Source: Timonella sp031979385
Lineage (GTDB): Bacteria > Actinomycetota > Actinomycetes > Actinomycetales > Cellulomonadaceae
Assembly: GCA_031979385.1 (NCBI GenBank)
Contig: DALZEF010000004.1
Location: 128,023-192,022, forward strand
Length of the DNA: 64,000 bases
Direction: 5' to 3'
Shown: positions 15,573 to 24,600 of the stretch, one piece after another
How the letters are laid out: every line of letters begins with the position of its first letter
How positions within the stretch are numbered: position 1 is the stretch's first letter
Translations under genes and position numbers: made by a program
Notes under the pieces: model-generated
Told to the model about the DNA's origin: nothing
Database searches by the model: none
The model's input: the letters and a program-made list of their open reading frames with translations, nothing else

Positions 15573-17486
15573 GTGAGCAACACCCCGAACACTGCCGACA
15601 GCGGCACCGCAAATTCAAGACCAAGCCCTCAACCTCAATCCCTGTTCAAGTCCAACCTCCCCAAAGTGCGCGCAAGCGAACTGGCTGGTCGCGGCTGGCT
15701 CAACACCGGCGGCAAGGACATCAAGCTCGCGGATCTGCGCGGCAAGATCGTGCTCCTGGATTTCTGGACGTTCTGCTGCATCAACTGCCTCCACGTCATT
15801 GACGAGTTGCGTGAACTCGAGGCCAAATACTCCGACACCGTTGTGGTGATCGGTGTGCACAGCCCGAAGTTCGTGCATGAGGCAGACCCTGTGGCGCTCG
15901 CGGCTGCCGTGGAACGCTACGACGTGCACCACCCGGTGCTTGACGATCCAGAGTTGAAGATGTGGCGTGAATACACTGCCCGCGCCTGGCCAACCCTGGT
16001 GATCGTGGACCCGGAAGGCTACATCGTCGCGCACATGGCGGGCGAGGGACACAAAGCCAACATTGACGCGCTGATCGCTGAGTTGATTGAACAGCATGAA
16101 GCGCAGGGCACGCTGCACCGGGGTTCTGGCCCGTTCGTGATGCCCGCGGCTCAGCCGCGCACCCTGCGGTTCCCCTCCAAGGCGGTTGCCCTGGAAAATG
16201 GCAATCTGCTCGTTGCGGATGCCGGACATCACTCGCTCGCGGAACTCGCCCCGGATGGGGAAACCCTTATCCGCCGCATCGGAACCGGCCAGCGCGGCCT
16301 CACGGATGGCCCTGCGGATACGGCCCAGTTCTCCGAGCCCAACGGTCTCGCGCTCGTACCCGAGGATCTCAGGGACGCAGCCGGCTATGACGTGATCGTC
16401 GCGGACACGGTGAACCACTGCCTGCGCGGTGTCACTCTGGCTACCGGGCAAGTCACGACCCTCGCGGGCACCGGCCAGCAGTATCTGGTGGGCGGCCCCG
16501 ACAACGGGGGCAGGCTCACCTCGCCGTGGGATATCGTGTGGTCGCCAGCCGTGGGTAAGTTCCTCATCGCAATGGCCGGAAACCACACGATCTGGTCCTT
16601 CGACCCGCACACCGGCGCAGCAGCCTGGTATTCGGGCACCATGAACGAGGGGCTGCAAAATGGTGGCCCCGATGAAGCCTGGTATGCGCAACCCTCTGGC
16701 CTTGCGGTCAGCGGCGAGGACGCCGACGAGCGTGTGTGGATCGCCGATTCTGAGACGTCCGCTCTGCGCTGGCTCGACACCAATGGCACCGTTCATAGCG
16801 CAATCGGCCAGGGGCTCTTCGACTTCGGTCTGCGCGACGGCGCTGCCGATCAAGCGCTCATGCAGCACCCGCTCGGTGTGGCAGCATTGCCCGATGGCAG
16901 TGTCGCCATAGCCGACACCTACAACGGCGCGATCCGCCGCTACGACCCCGCAACCACGCAGGTCACCACGCTCGCCACAGGCTTGCGTGAGCCGTCGGGA
17001 ATCCTGCCCGTATCGTCGCCAAGCGGACTGGAACTGCTCGTCGTCGAATCGGCGGCGCACCGCCTGACACGTATTCAGATTTCCGACGAGTTGGCTGGGC
17101 AGATCCTCAACGCCGGGGCGCACAGGACGCAGCGTCCCGTCACGGAGATCGCCTCCGGCGATCTCGAACTCCGCGTGGTGTTCACGCCCGCCCCGGGGAA
17201 AAAATACGATGATCGGTGGGGGCCGTCAACGAAACTGACCGTCTCGGCATCGCCCGAGAACCTGCTGCTCGATGGCGCTGGAACGACGGTCGAACTCGAC
17301 CGCACACTACGGATCAACCCGGATGTTCCTGAAGGCGTACTGCACGTGACCGCGCAGGCCGCGAGCTGCGATGACGACCCAGGCATCGAGTATCCCGCCT
17401 GCCATCTTGCCCAACAGGACTGGGGCATCCCCGTGCGCGTGACCAGCGGAGCAGCAGCCGAACTGACCCTGCCGCTCCTGGGTTAA
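15573..17486 (+). CDS. Thioredoxin-like / NHL-repeat protein (NHLRC2-like)
   Basis: 637 residues from GTG 15573; TAGACT lies 6 bases upstream, suggesting a leaderless transcript. N-terminal thioredoxin-like domain (about 35-165) with the active-site segment FWTFCCINC (Cys 68, 69 and 72; the CINC part is the CxxC), IGVHSPKFVHE and VDPEGYIV. Then an NHL-type beta-propeller (about 190-500) with repeats of the type GNLLVADAGHHSLAEL and GSVAIADTYNGAIRRY, and a C-terminal beta domain. This is the architecture of NHLRC2 and its bacterial relatives. No signal peptide, so cytosolic. Likely a thiol-disulphide protein; substrate unknown. Confidence 0.9.
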   Translation: MSNTPNTADSGTANSRPSPQPQSLFKSNLPKVRASELAGRGWLNTGGKDIKLADLRGKIVLLDFWTFCCINCLHVIDELRELEAKYSDTVVVIGVHSPKFVHEADPVALAAAVERYDVHHPVLDDPELKMWREYTARAWPTLVIVDPEGYIVAHMAGEGHKANIDALIAELIEQHEAQGTLHRGSGPFVMPAAQPRTLRFPSKAVALENGNLLVADAGHHSLAELAPDGETLIRRIGTGQRGLTDGPADTAQFSEPNGLALVPEDLRDAAGYDVIVADTVNHCLRGVTLATGQVTTLAGTGQQYLVGGPDNGGRLTSPWDIVWSPAVGKFLIAMAGNHTIWSFDPHTGAAAWYSGTMNEGLQNGGPDEAWYAQPSGLAVSGEDADERVWIADSETSALRWLDTNGTVHSAIGQGLFDFGLRDGAADQALMQHPLGVAALPDGSVAIADTYNGAIRRYDPATTQVTTLATGLREPSGILPVSSPSGLELLVVESAAHRLTRIQISDELAGQILNAGAHRTQRPVTEIASGDLELRVVFTPAPGKKYDDRWGPSTKLTVSASPENLLLDGAGTTVELDRTLRINPDVPEGVLHVTAQAASCDDDPGIEYPACHLAQQDWGIPVRVTSGAAAELTLPLLG

Positions 17487-17515
17487 GCCGCAGCATCGAC
17501 CGCAAAGAAAGCTAT

Positions 17516-18175
17516 ATGACTACGCGAGAACTCGTCCTGTTCGACCTCGACGGGACCCTGACCGATTCGGCTCCGGGGATCATGGAGTCGGTTCAGTACG
17601 CCTACGCCCAACTGGGTATTGAAGCGCCTGATGCGGATACGTTACGCACGTTTGTTGGCCCGCCGCTGCATGTCAGTTCGGCACGATACGGGGTGGCTGC
17701 CTCCGAGTATGAAGAGTTCCTCCGCCAATACCGCGTGAAATTCACCGATGGAGGGATGCTCAACAACTCCGTCTATCCGGGGATCGTGGAACTGCTCGAT
17801 ACGCTCACCGCACGTGGCATGCCGATGGCCGTTGCCACGTCCAAGCCCGAGAAGTACGCCCGGCAGATTCTGGAGCACTTCGGTCTGGCGCACTACTTCC
17901 GATTCATCGCCGGGGCAACCATGGATGGGACCCGTTCGGCCAAGGCCGACGTGATCGAACACTGTCTCGCCTCGCTCACTCCACTGTTGGGACAGTTGCC
18001 GGGTGTTGACCGGATCCTGATGGTTGGGGATCGCGAACACGATGTAAACGGTGCGCGGTTGCATGGTATCGACACCGTGGGAGTCTCGTGGGGCTATGCG
18101 CTTCCCGGGGAGTTGATCGCACACGGCGCCGTGGCGGTCATTGATAAGCCGCAGGAGCTGCTGGATCTGGTCTGA
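17516..18175 (+). CDS. HAD-superfamily hydrolase, phosphoglycolate phosphatase-like
   Basis: 219 residues. Motif I DLDGTLTDSAPGI with nucleophile Asp 10 and Asp 12, motif II VATSKPEKYA, motif III Lys in RSAKADVIEHCL, motif IV VGDREHDVNGARLHGI. The small helical cap and the VQYAYAQLGI helix match the PGP/Gph-like subfamily. Likely substrate is phosphoglycolate or another small phosphate ester; specificity cannot be read from the motifs. Begins 29 bases after the NHL protein gene and may share its transcript. Confidence 0.85.
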   Translation: MTTRELVLFDLDGTLTDSAPGIMESVQYAYAQLGIEAPDADTLRTFVGPPLHVSSARYGVAASEYEEFLRQYRVKFTDGGMLNNSVYPGIVELLDTLTARGMPMAVATSKPEKYARQILEHFGLAHYFRFIAGATMDGTRSAKADVIEHCLASLTPLLGQLPGVDRILMVGDREHDVNGARLHGIDTVGVSWGYALPGELIAHGAVAVIDKPQELLDLV

Positions 18176-18260
18176 GTTGGCGCTCAAAGCCAAGTGCCCA
18201 ATCTAGACCGGGCACACTGATCGGATTGCGCAACCTGATCTGAATCAGCCCCTATGCACC

Positions 18261-18323
18261 GATGGGCGGTTTCTCGTCCGACTCCCGAAAATTTCTAGGG
18301 ATGCGGACGAGAAACCGCCCATC
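18261..18323. terminator. 20-bp stem bidirectional terminator
   Basis: Arms 18261-18280 and 18304-18323 pair perfectly around a 23-base loop, between convergent stops at 18175 and 18341. The outer part GATGGGC/GCCCATCGA recurs in the cruciform at 26008-26074. Confidence 0.75.
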
Positions 18324-18340
18324 GATGAAACGCTGACTAC

Positions 18341-19015
18341 TCAGTTGCAGTGAATCGCACCGAGTTCGGCGAACATCTTCTGGTTCAGCTCGAACGCAAC
18401 GAGTGCTTCGGCAACGGCCTCTTCGACCTCAGTCTCCGTGAACTGCAGCCCATTGAGGCGCTCACGGTACAGGTCCTTGAACGGCTTGGCCTTCACGATC
18501 TCCTTGAAGTCGTAGAAGTTCAGTCCGTTCTGGCCCATGCCGTAGTGACGCTGCATCATGACCTTGATGACCTGACCACCGGAAAGATCCCCAAGGTAGC
18601 GGGTCCAGGCATGCGCGGCGTAGCGTGCGAGCGAACCGGACGCCTGGCGTAGGCGCTCAACGTAGACGAGCGTTGCCGGTAGTGGCTGGATCCGCTCTGC
18701 CCAGTCTGGCCCCACCAGGAACTCGAGGTCCTGCGCGATGGATGGGGAACGGGTCAACTCCGCGAAGGTCAGGGTGTCTGCTTGAGGCGTGCCCGCAATG
18801 TCCTCGGTTGCCTGCTCAAGTGCCGCGTAGATGTAGTGCTGTTGAATCGCCAGGTCGCGGTAGGCGGCCACGCTGAGTTTTCCGCCCATGAGTTCGGAGA
18901 TATAGCGCATGTTCTCCGCGTCGGAGTGGATCTGGCGAGTGCCTTCCTTCAGGCGGGTGGCCAGAGGGGTCGTCTCGATGGTGCCGGTGCTGATGTCGTT
19001 GACTGTTGCGGTCAC
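18341..19015 (-). CDS. hmuO: Haem oxygenase
   Basis: 224 residues from GTG 19015 (GAGG upstream). Opens haem to biliverdin, CO and free iron in the cytosol. Proximal His near residue 30 in LKEGTRQIHSDAENM, and the distal-helix glycines in YLGDLSGGQVIKVMMQRHYG, are as in Corynebacterium HmuO. Length matches the family (about 215). Upstream, 19085-19170 holds a DtxR-like box between two copies of an inverted repeat, so iron repression plus a second regulator is likely. The TetR gene just upstream is a candidate for the latter. Confidence 0.95.
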   Translation of the reverse strand: MTATVNDISTGTIETTPLATRLKEGTRQIHSDAENMRYISELMGGKLSVAAYRDLAIQQHYIYAALEQATEDIAGTPQADTLTFAELTRSPSIAQDLEFLVGPDWAERIQPLPATLVYVERLRQASGSLARYAAHAWTRYLGDLSGGQVIKVMMQRHYGMGQNGLNFYDFKEIVKAKPFKDLYRERLNGLQFTETEVEEAVAEALVAFELNQKMFAELGAIHCN

Positions 19016-19084
19016 GATTCACCTCGGGTGTGCGAAAGAGTGGGGTCGTCTTGCGAATCACACGTTGCGGTAACTCAAGCAAGA

Positions 19085-19170
19085 TCTGACGGTTTGTCAG
19101 AAACAATGATATTGCTCAAAATTAGGCTTGCCTACCCTAACGACGCGAATCTTTCGGACAGAGTGTCAGA
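19085..19170. promoter_or_regulatory. Paired inverted repeats TCTGAC-N5-GTCAGA around the iron box
   Basis: TCTGAC-N5-GTCAGA is perfect at 19085-19101 and has one mismatch (TCGGAC) at 19154-19170; a further GTCAGA half-site follows at about 19177-19182. A GTCAGA also sits just upstream of the TetR start (minus strand, 19882-19887). Size and symmetry fit a TetR-family operator. Confidence 0.55.
19122..19140. promoter_or_regulatory. DtxR/IdeR-type iron box upstream of hmuO
   Basis: TTAGGCTTGCCTACCCTAA matches 16 of 19 positions of the DtxR consensus (TTAGGTTAGSCTAACCTAA). It lies 107 bases upstream of the hmuO start, the position expected for iron repression. Confidence 0.75.
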
Positions 19171-19266
19171 AAAAATGTCAGAAACCGCTTGGCACGTGGG
19201 ATTGTGGGCGCTTGTGGGAATTTAGTGTGTCGCCACAGAGTGAGACGGCGTCTTGATGATCAGGTG

Positions 19267-19881
19267 TCAGTAAATGCGAGTTTTTTGGCTGGTGCGAGCG
19301 CCCACTGCGCGCAAGATGAACTCCTCTGCCGCTGCTGCGGCTCGTTCCCGCTCGGGACCGGATTCCGGTATTGCGCGACCTGACAGGCAGGCGTTGATGA
19401 GTGCCACGGTTGTCGGGATGTCCTGCGGGGGGAAGTCGCCTGAAGAAATGCCCGCACCAAGAATCGTATAGAGAAGTTCCTCGATGACCGTGACGTGCTC
19501 GCGTAGACGTTGTGCGGCGCTCTTGGACAGGATCGTGCGCAACTCTGCGCCCGGAGTCACGTGAAAGACGCGGTTCAGGCGCGCCTGAGCACGAACGTAT
19601 GCGCGCAACCGCTCAACAGGGTCGTTGATGTCAGCGAGTGAACGCTGCAGGTTCTCAACATACTTTGAGGTCTCGTGCTGAATATAGCCAAGCAGCAGCG
19701 CTTCCTTGTCGGGAAAGTGATTGTAGACAGCCGTGCGGCCTACCCCTGCTGCCGCCGCGATCTCGGCAAAGGAGATGACATCGAAACCGCGCTCTTCCAT
19801 AAGGGTCGCAAGTGCTGTGAAAAGACGCTGACGTGTCTGCTCCCTGTGTTCATGCAGGGAACCTCCGATGATCTTTGGCAT
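19267..19881 (-). CDS. TetR-family transcriptional regulator (candidate hmuO regulator)
   Basis: 204 residues from ATG 19881; six upstream codons are open. N-terminal TetR helix-turn-helix: RQRLFTALATLMEERGFDV, then FAEIAAAAGVGRTAVYNHFP. The C-terminal domain is helical without recognisable ligand features. It lies directly upstream of hmuO in the same direction, and the GTCAGA sequence found in the hmuO control region also overlaps its own promoter, which suggests autoregulation plus control of hmuO; this is inference. Confidence 0.88.
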   Translation of the reverse strand: MPKIIGGSLHEHREQTRQRLFTALATLMEERGFDVISFAEIAAAAGVGRTAVYNHFPDKEALLLGYIQHETSKYVENLQRSLADINDPVERLRAYVRAQARLNRVFHVTPGAELRTILSKSAAQRLREHVTVIEELLYTILGAGISSGDFPPQDIPTTVALINACLSGRAIPESGPERERAAAAAEEFILRAVGARTSQKTRIY

Positions 19882-19922
19882 TCTGACATTATTCCACAAT
19901 TAGTCATGATGGATGTCGGGGC

Positions 19923-20180
19923 CTAAGTCCCTGGCGCGTCGTTGTCAGCACGCGCATCAACCATCTTGCCAGAGGTCAATCGGAGACTCAGTCCGCGTGC
20001 GGACGGCGTAAACAGTACAAACACGGCCGAAATCAACACGAAGAAAGTCAGCGCGGCTCGGCGCCCCTGTTCCCGCACCACCTGCGGTACTGCAAGACCA
20101 CAATCGGGATGAGGAAGAGGGCGAAGAGCAAGGCACCCAGGAGTGCTGCTATGCAGGCGGGCCAAACCTACTGGTGCATG
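19923..20180 (-). pseudogene. Possible degraded small membrane-protein gene (VanZ-like helices)
   Basis: On the minus strand one frame encodes a clear membrane helix (ALLGALLFALFLIPIVVLQ followed by YRRW) around 20060-20150, and another frame continues with FFVLISAVFVLFTPS down to the stop at 19923. The two together resemble the start of a VanZ-like membrane protein broken by a frameshift. No convincing start codon or ribosome site. Evidence is limited to helix composition. Confidence 0.3.
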
Positions 20181-20326
20181 TTCATACTGTTCCAGTGCGC
20201 CTGATAGCACGTGTTTCCCGCAGGGTCGTGTCAGCGGTGGGCTCTGTTTGCAGTTCTACCCCTTGCGCGAGGGTGTCTTTACTGCTGTGCAGGTGGCCAC
20301 ACGCGGGTTATGAGGCCGCGCCAAGT

Positions 20327-20700
20327 TTATCCACAAAGCCGGTTGCGTATTGGGGATAACTCGTGGACGGTCCATGCTCACCTGTGGACGAATGTGTGTA
20401 TAAGTTGTCGATGCTTGTGGAAACCGCTTGATTATGCGGAAGGGAGAGGGTGCTTTATCCACAGGGTTATTCACCGCTATGGGAGTTTTCCACTGACCAC
20501 ACTGTGGAAAAGGATGTGGGTTGGGCATCCAAAAGTTGAGTTTTCCACGGGTCAGTGGACTAAGTTGTGGGTAACGAGGACTGTGAACCCAACATGTAGG
20601 TCAAGGGGTTTTCTGGTTAATTCGCCCACGGATTGATGGTGGCGAACTCCCCATCCACTCGACACGGGTGTGGATAACTCTCTCCGGTCACTTATACCCA
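20327..20700. other. DnaA-box cluster, oriC-like region
   Basis: Three exact DnaA boxes TTATCCACA (20327-20335 and 20455-20463 on plus; 20669-20677 on minus) and about nine near matches with one or two changes: 20351-20359, 20383-20391, 20416-20424, 20467-20475, 20486-20494, 20503-20511, 20541-20549, 20566-20574, 20692-20700. The 20211-20800 stretch has no credible gene. Density and mixed orientation are as in actinobacterial oriC, but neither dnaA nor dnaN is in the window, so it could be oriC moved away from dnaA or a DnaA-titration locus. Confidence 0.7.
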
Positions 20701-20800
20701 GTTAACGGTGCCCTAAGCGCGGACACCCCACCCACACCCTCACCATTGAGAGTCACCACAAGTGCACTCTCCGTGCGTGAGAGTGCAGATATGTGCATTC

Positions 20801-21307
20801 TCAAAGAGAGGAAGGTGTAGATCCAGAAGGCTGTGGGCGCTGAGAGATGTTGTTGCACGCCTCGCACACGTTTGCAGGGATGACGCCCCAGTTTTGAAGG
20901 TGCCCGAAGATATAGCAGCCGAGGCAGAAGCCAACGAATGCCTCAAGACTCGCGGCCACCAGAAGAACCAAGAGCACAGCCCAGGCTGCCGTCTCGGCAC
21001 CGGCGAAGTACAGAATCGTTGCAGTCGTGGTGAACACTGTCCCGATTCCCTGTGCGAACCGCTTCGGTGGCCCGGGAACAAAGTTGGGTAGGCCAAATCG
21101 CGGTGCAATGACCCGCTGTGCAAGCCAACCAAGGGGAGAGAGCCGTGGGCCAGCCAGAACTCGTCCCCAGAACCCTAGCGTCAGCAGCACAAGAGGAATC
21201 GGGTGCGAGGTGATCAACGTGATGACCGTCAGCGTAACGACTCCCGCGGCGACCGTACGTGCGGCCTTTTCGTTGACGGGGTTGGGGAACGAGAAGAAAC
21301 CTGCCAT
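20801..21307 (-). CDS. DUF4395 integral membrane protein
   Basis: 168 residues from ATG 21307; a TTG 14 codons earlier is the alternative. The DUF4395 pattern is clear: NPVNEKAAR near the N-terminus, PNFVPGPPKRFAQGIG in the middle, ASLEAFVGFCLGCYIF and a final VCEAC motif. Four membrane helices are predicted by eye. The two conserved Cys pairs (FCLGC, CEAC) suggest a redox or thiol role; in many Actinobacteria the gene lies next to thioredoxin-like or rhodanese genes, but none is adjacent here. CACACT six bases before the ATG may be a leaderless-type -10 element. Confidence 0.85.
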   Translation of the reverse strand: MAGFFSFPNPVNEKAARTVAAGVVTLTVITLITSHPIPLVLLTLGFWGRVLAGPRLSPLGWLAQRVIAPRFGLPNFVPGPPKRFAQGIGTVFTTTATILYFAGAETAAWAVLLVLLVAASLEAFVGFCLGCYIFGHLQNWGVIPANVCEACNNISQRPQPSGSTPSSL

Positions 21308-21638
21308 TCCTTGAGTGTGCGCCTCGATCCTTGAACCTTCAACAGACAACTCAGTATGTGGCTGATTGTTAATCCGAGTAACAGAGTGCAGGCCTCACTG
21401 AGCCTCCTGCCTATGCAATACCCGCAGAACTGGATTATGGACCACCGATGAATGGGGCGTGGCAGGCAGATAGGTGTAGGGCAGGGAATCTGTTGATTAA
21501 TCGATGGGGCGAAAATGGTCCGGGTTCCCTCTTTTTATATGGGGAACTGGATCAAAAAAGCCCCATCGGCTTCAGGGTCCGTGAGGGAGAGTGCATGGAA
21601 GTGCACCTTCCCTCACGGAAGGAAGCGAACAGACCCAG
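21308..21638. terminator. Intergenic region with terminator of the MMPL gene
   Basis: 331 bases between two minus-strand genes. At 21579-21618 the arms CCGTGAGGGA and TCCCTCACGG, extended by GTGCA/TGCAC with a one-base bulge, form a long hairpin that would end the MMPL transcript. The remainder (21308-21575) shows no gene; it contains an AT-rich segment at about 21490-21560. Confidence 0.6.
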
Positions 21639-24600
21639 TCAGGCGTTCGACCCGCTCGGGGCCAGCGCGGGATCGGACTCAGTGGAGTCAGCAGGAGGAA
21701 CGGAATCCTCAAGCTTTGCGCCCTCAACATCCACGTCTGGAAGGATCCGCTCAAGCCACGCTGGCAGATACCATGCCTTGTCGCCGAGCAGGTGCATGAT
21801 CGCAGGGGTGAGGGTCATGCGGACCACGAACGCATCAAACAGCACGCCTATAGCGAGTGCAAACCCGATCGGACGGATCATGGTCAGGTGCGAGAACGTG
21901 AAGCCTGCGAACACGGACACCATGATGAGTGCCGCAGCCACAACGACCGGAGCGGCCAGGTTGAAGCCCTGTTTGACGGCGTCGCGGGCGGATGAACCAT
22001 GAGCGTAGGCCTCGCGCATCGCTGTTACGAGGAAGACCTGATAGTCCATGGCCAGGCCGAACAGGATACCGGTGAGCAGGATCGGCAGGAAGCTCATGAT
22101 CGGTGCCGGGTTGTGCACGTCAAAGAGCGATCCGAACCAACCCCACTGGTAGACGGCCACGGTGGAACCGAACGCTGCGGCAAGCGACAACAGGAACCCG
22201 AGTGTCGCAATAAGTGGAACCACGATTGACCGGAACACGAGCAGCATGAGGATCAGCGAGAGTCCAACCACGATGATGAGGTAGGGAGGTAGGGCGGCGT
22301 TGATCTTTTCGCTGACATCGATCTGCGCTGCAACTTGACCGGTGATGTGCGCGGTCACGCCGGTCTCATCCTTGATGGTGTCGGTCATGCCGCGCAGTTC
22401 ATGCACGATCTCCTCGGTAGCCGGGTCTGCCGGACCACTCGCAGGGACGATCTGGATCGCACCGAAGGTCAATTCCTGATTGGTTGCGGCAGGAACGGCG
22501 GCGAACACACCATCTGTCCTGGAGATGCGTTCGGCCACCTCGAGAAGCTGCTCTGTTGCCGCATTCTCATCCTCGGGGTTGTCGAGTTCGGCTAGTAGGA
22601 TCAGTTGGCCGTTGAAGCCGGGGCCGAACTGCTGGGAGGTAATCTCGTATGCTCTCTGGGCGTCGGACCCGTACGGCTCAGATCCGCCATCTGGTAGCGC
22701 GGTCTTCATGGACGCCACAGGGATTGCGATAACGCCGAGCACGATGATGCTTGCGAGGGCTGCCAGCCATGGTGCGGAGGTGAGGGTTTTGACCCACCAC
22801 AGGCTTGCCGAGGGCTTGGAACCGTTGGTGTGGGCCACGGTGGAGGACCCTGCAACTGCCGAAGAGGTGGCGGCAACGGCTTCAGCGCGCGCTGCACGGC
22901 CCTTCTTGGTGAGCACCTTCTCGCCCATGACCGCGAGCAGTGCCGGTGTGAGCGTGATGGAGAGCAACACGGACATGAGCACCGTGAATGCCGCGGACAG
23001 ACCGAGGATCGCGATGAACGGGAGTCCAGAGACCACGAGCGCGGACAGCGCGATAATCACTGTGAGACCTGCGAACACGACTGCGTTTCCGCTCGTGCCG
23101 ATGGAACGGCCAATCGATTCGCGGAGGGGCATTCCAGCGAGCAATTGGGTGCGGTGTCGATGGACGATGAACAGGGTGTAGTCGATTCCCACGGCGAGCC
23201 CAAGCATGAGCGCGAGTGCCGGGGTAATGGATTGCATGTCGATCAGGGAGGACAACGCGAGTGTTCCACCCACACCGGCTGCAACACCGGATAGCGCCAT
23301 GAGAAGTGGTAGTCCCACGGCGAGGAAGGTTCCGAACATCACGAACAGGACGATTCCCGCGATGATGAGCCCGATAACCTCGGTGATGCCGAAGATGGAG
23401 TTGAGGTCGGAGAGGATCTCCTTGGAGAACAGGGTGGTGACTCCAGTAGCCTCGACACTGTCGGCGATCGACTGGATGTCGGCGCGCTCATCAGCGGTCA
23501 ACGACTCGGGCTGTCCGTAGAACATGACCTGCGAGATCGCGGTGTTGTTTTTCTTGTTGATGAAGGACATCGGCTCGGTGAGCGCGACCGTTCGCAGGCC
23601 GAGGGCTAGCGCTATTCTGCCGTCCTCGAGTTGTTTCTTTCCGTCGGCGATCTGAATGCGAGCGTCTTCGAGCTTTTGCTTGTTTTCCTCAATCTGGGTG
23701 CGGCCCTCTTCGAGTTGCTTGCGCCCCTCGGCGAGTTGGCGTTCTCCGTCTTCGAGTTGCTTTTCGTTGCGGGAGATCTCGGCGACGCCTGCGTTGTATT
23801 GTGCAAGCCCGGCCTCGTATTGGGCACGTCCGTCAGCCAGTTCTCTTTCGCCGTCTGTGAGTTGCTGTTCGGCGGCGTCGAGTTCCTTCTTGGCTGCTGA
23901 CAACTGCTTTTCAGCGGCTTTGAGTTCTTTCTCCGCCGCGTCGAGTTCCTTCTTGGCGGCTGTCAGTTGTTTCTCGGCGGTTTTGAGTTCCTTGCGCCCA
24001 GCCTCGAGTTTTGCGCTCTCCTCGGCAATGGTCTTATTGCCCTGCTCTAGCTCTGCGGCGGCCTTGGGCAGTTCCACCGAGGCGGCTACGAGTTGGTTGA
24101 GTTGTTCCTGCTGTGCTTCGAGTGTGGTGCGGGTCTCGATTGCCGTGATCACATTGGCATAGTCAGGGGTGTCCTGCATGCCCAGTTGTTCAAGCCGTGC
24201 CTTGCTGTCCTGGAGGTCTTTGTGGGAAGGAATCTGGGAGAGCGCACCGGAGATCTGTTGCAGCGCGCCCTTGGCAGCGGCGATGGTTGCCCGTTCTCCG
24301 CTGGTGCCGAGTTGTGCGGCAGCCTGGGCGATGCCAGCGTCGTATTGTTTCTTTCCGGCTTCGTACTCTGCGGTGCCGGCTGCCAACTGCTTCTTGGCTG
24401 CGGCTATTTGCTTCTCGCCGTCTGCGATCTGCTTTTTCCCAGCCTCATATTCTTTGACGCCTTGGTTGTACTCTTTCTTACCGGCGTTGAACTGTTGTTC
24501 TCCGGCCTTGAACTCTTTGAGTCCTGCCTCGTATTCTGCTCGCCCGTCGTTGAACTGTTTGCGCCCGTCAGCCAGTTCCTTCTCTCCGTCTGCGAGCTGC

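Noticed and set aside
15615..17123. 502-codon open frame antisense to the thioredoxin/NHL gene
   Set aside because: Shadow of a high-GC gene in the opposite strand; no recognisable domain, while the sense strand has complete motifs.
20211..20636. Open frame of 141 codons over the DnaA-box cluster
   Set aside because: Composition is dictated by repeated TGTGGA/TCCACA sequence; no ribosome site, no domain, and both strands are similarly open.
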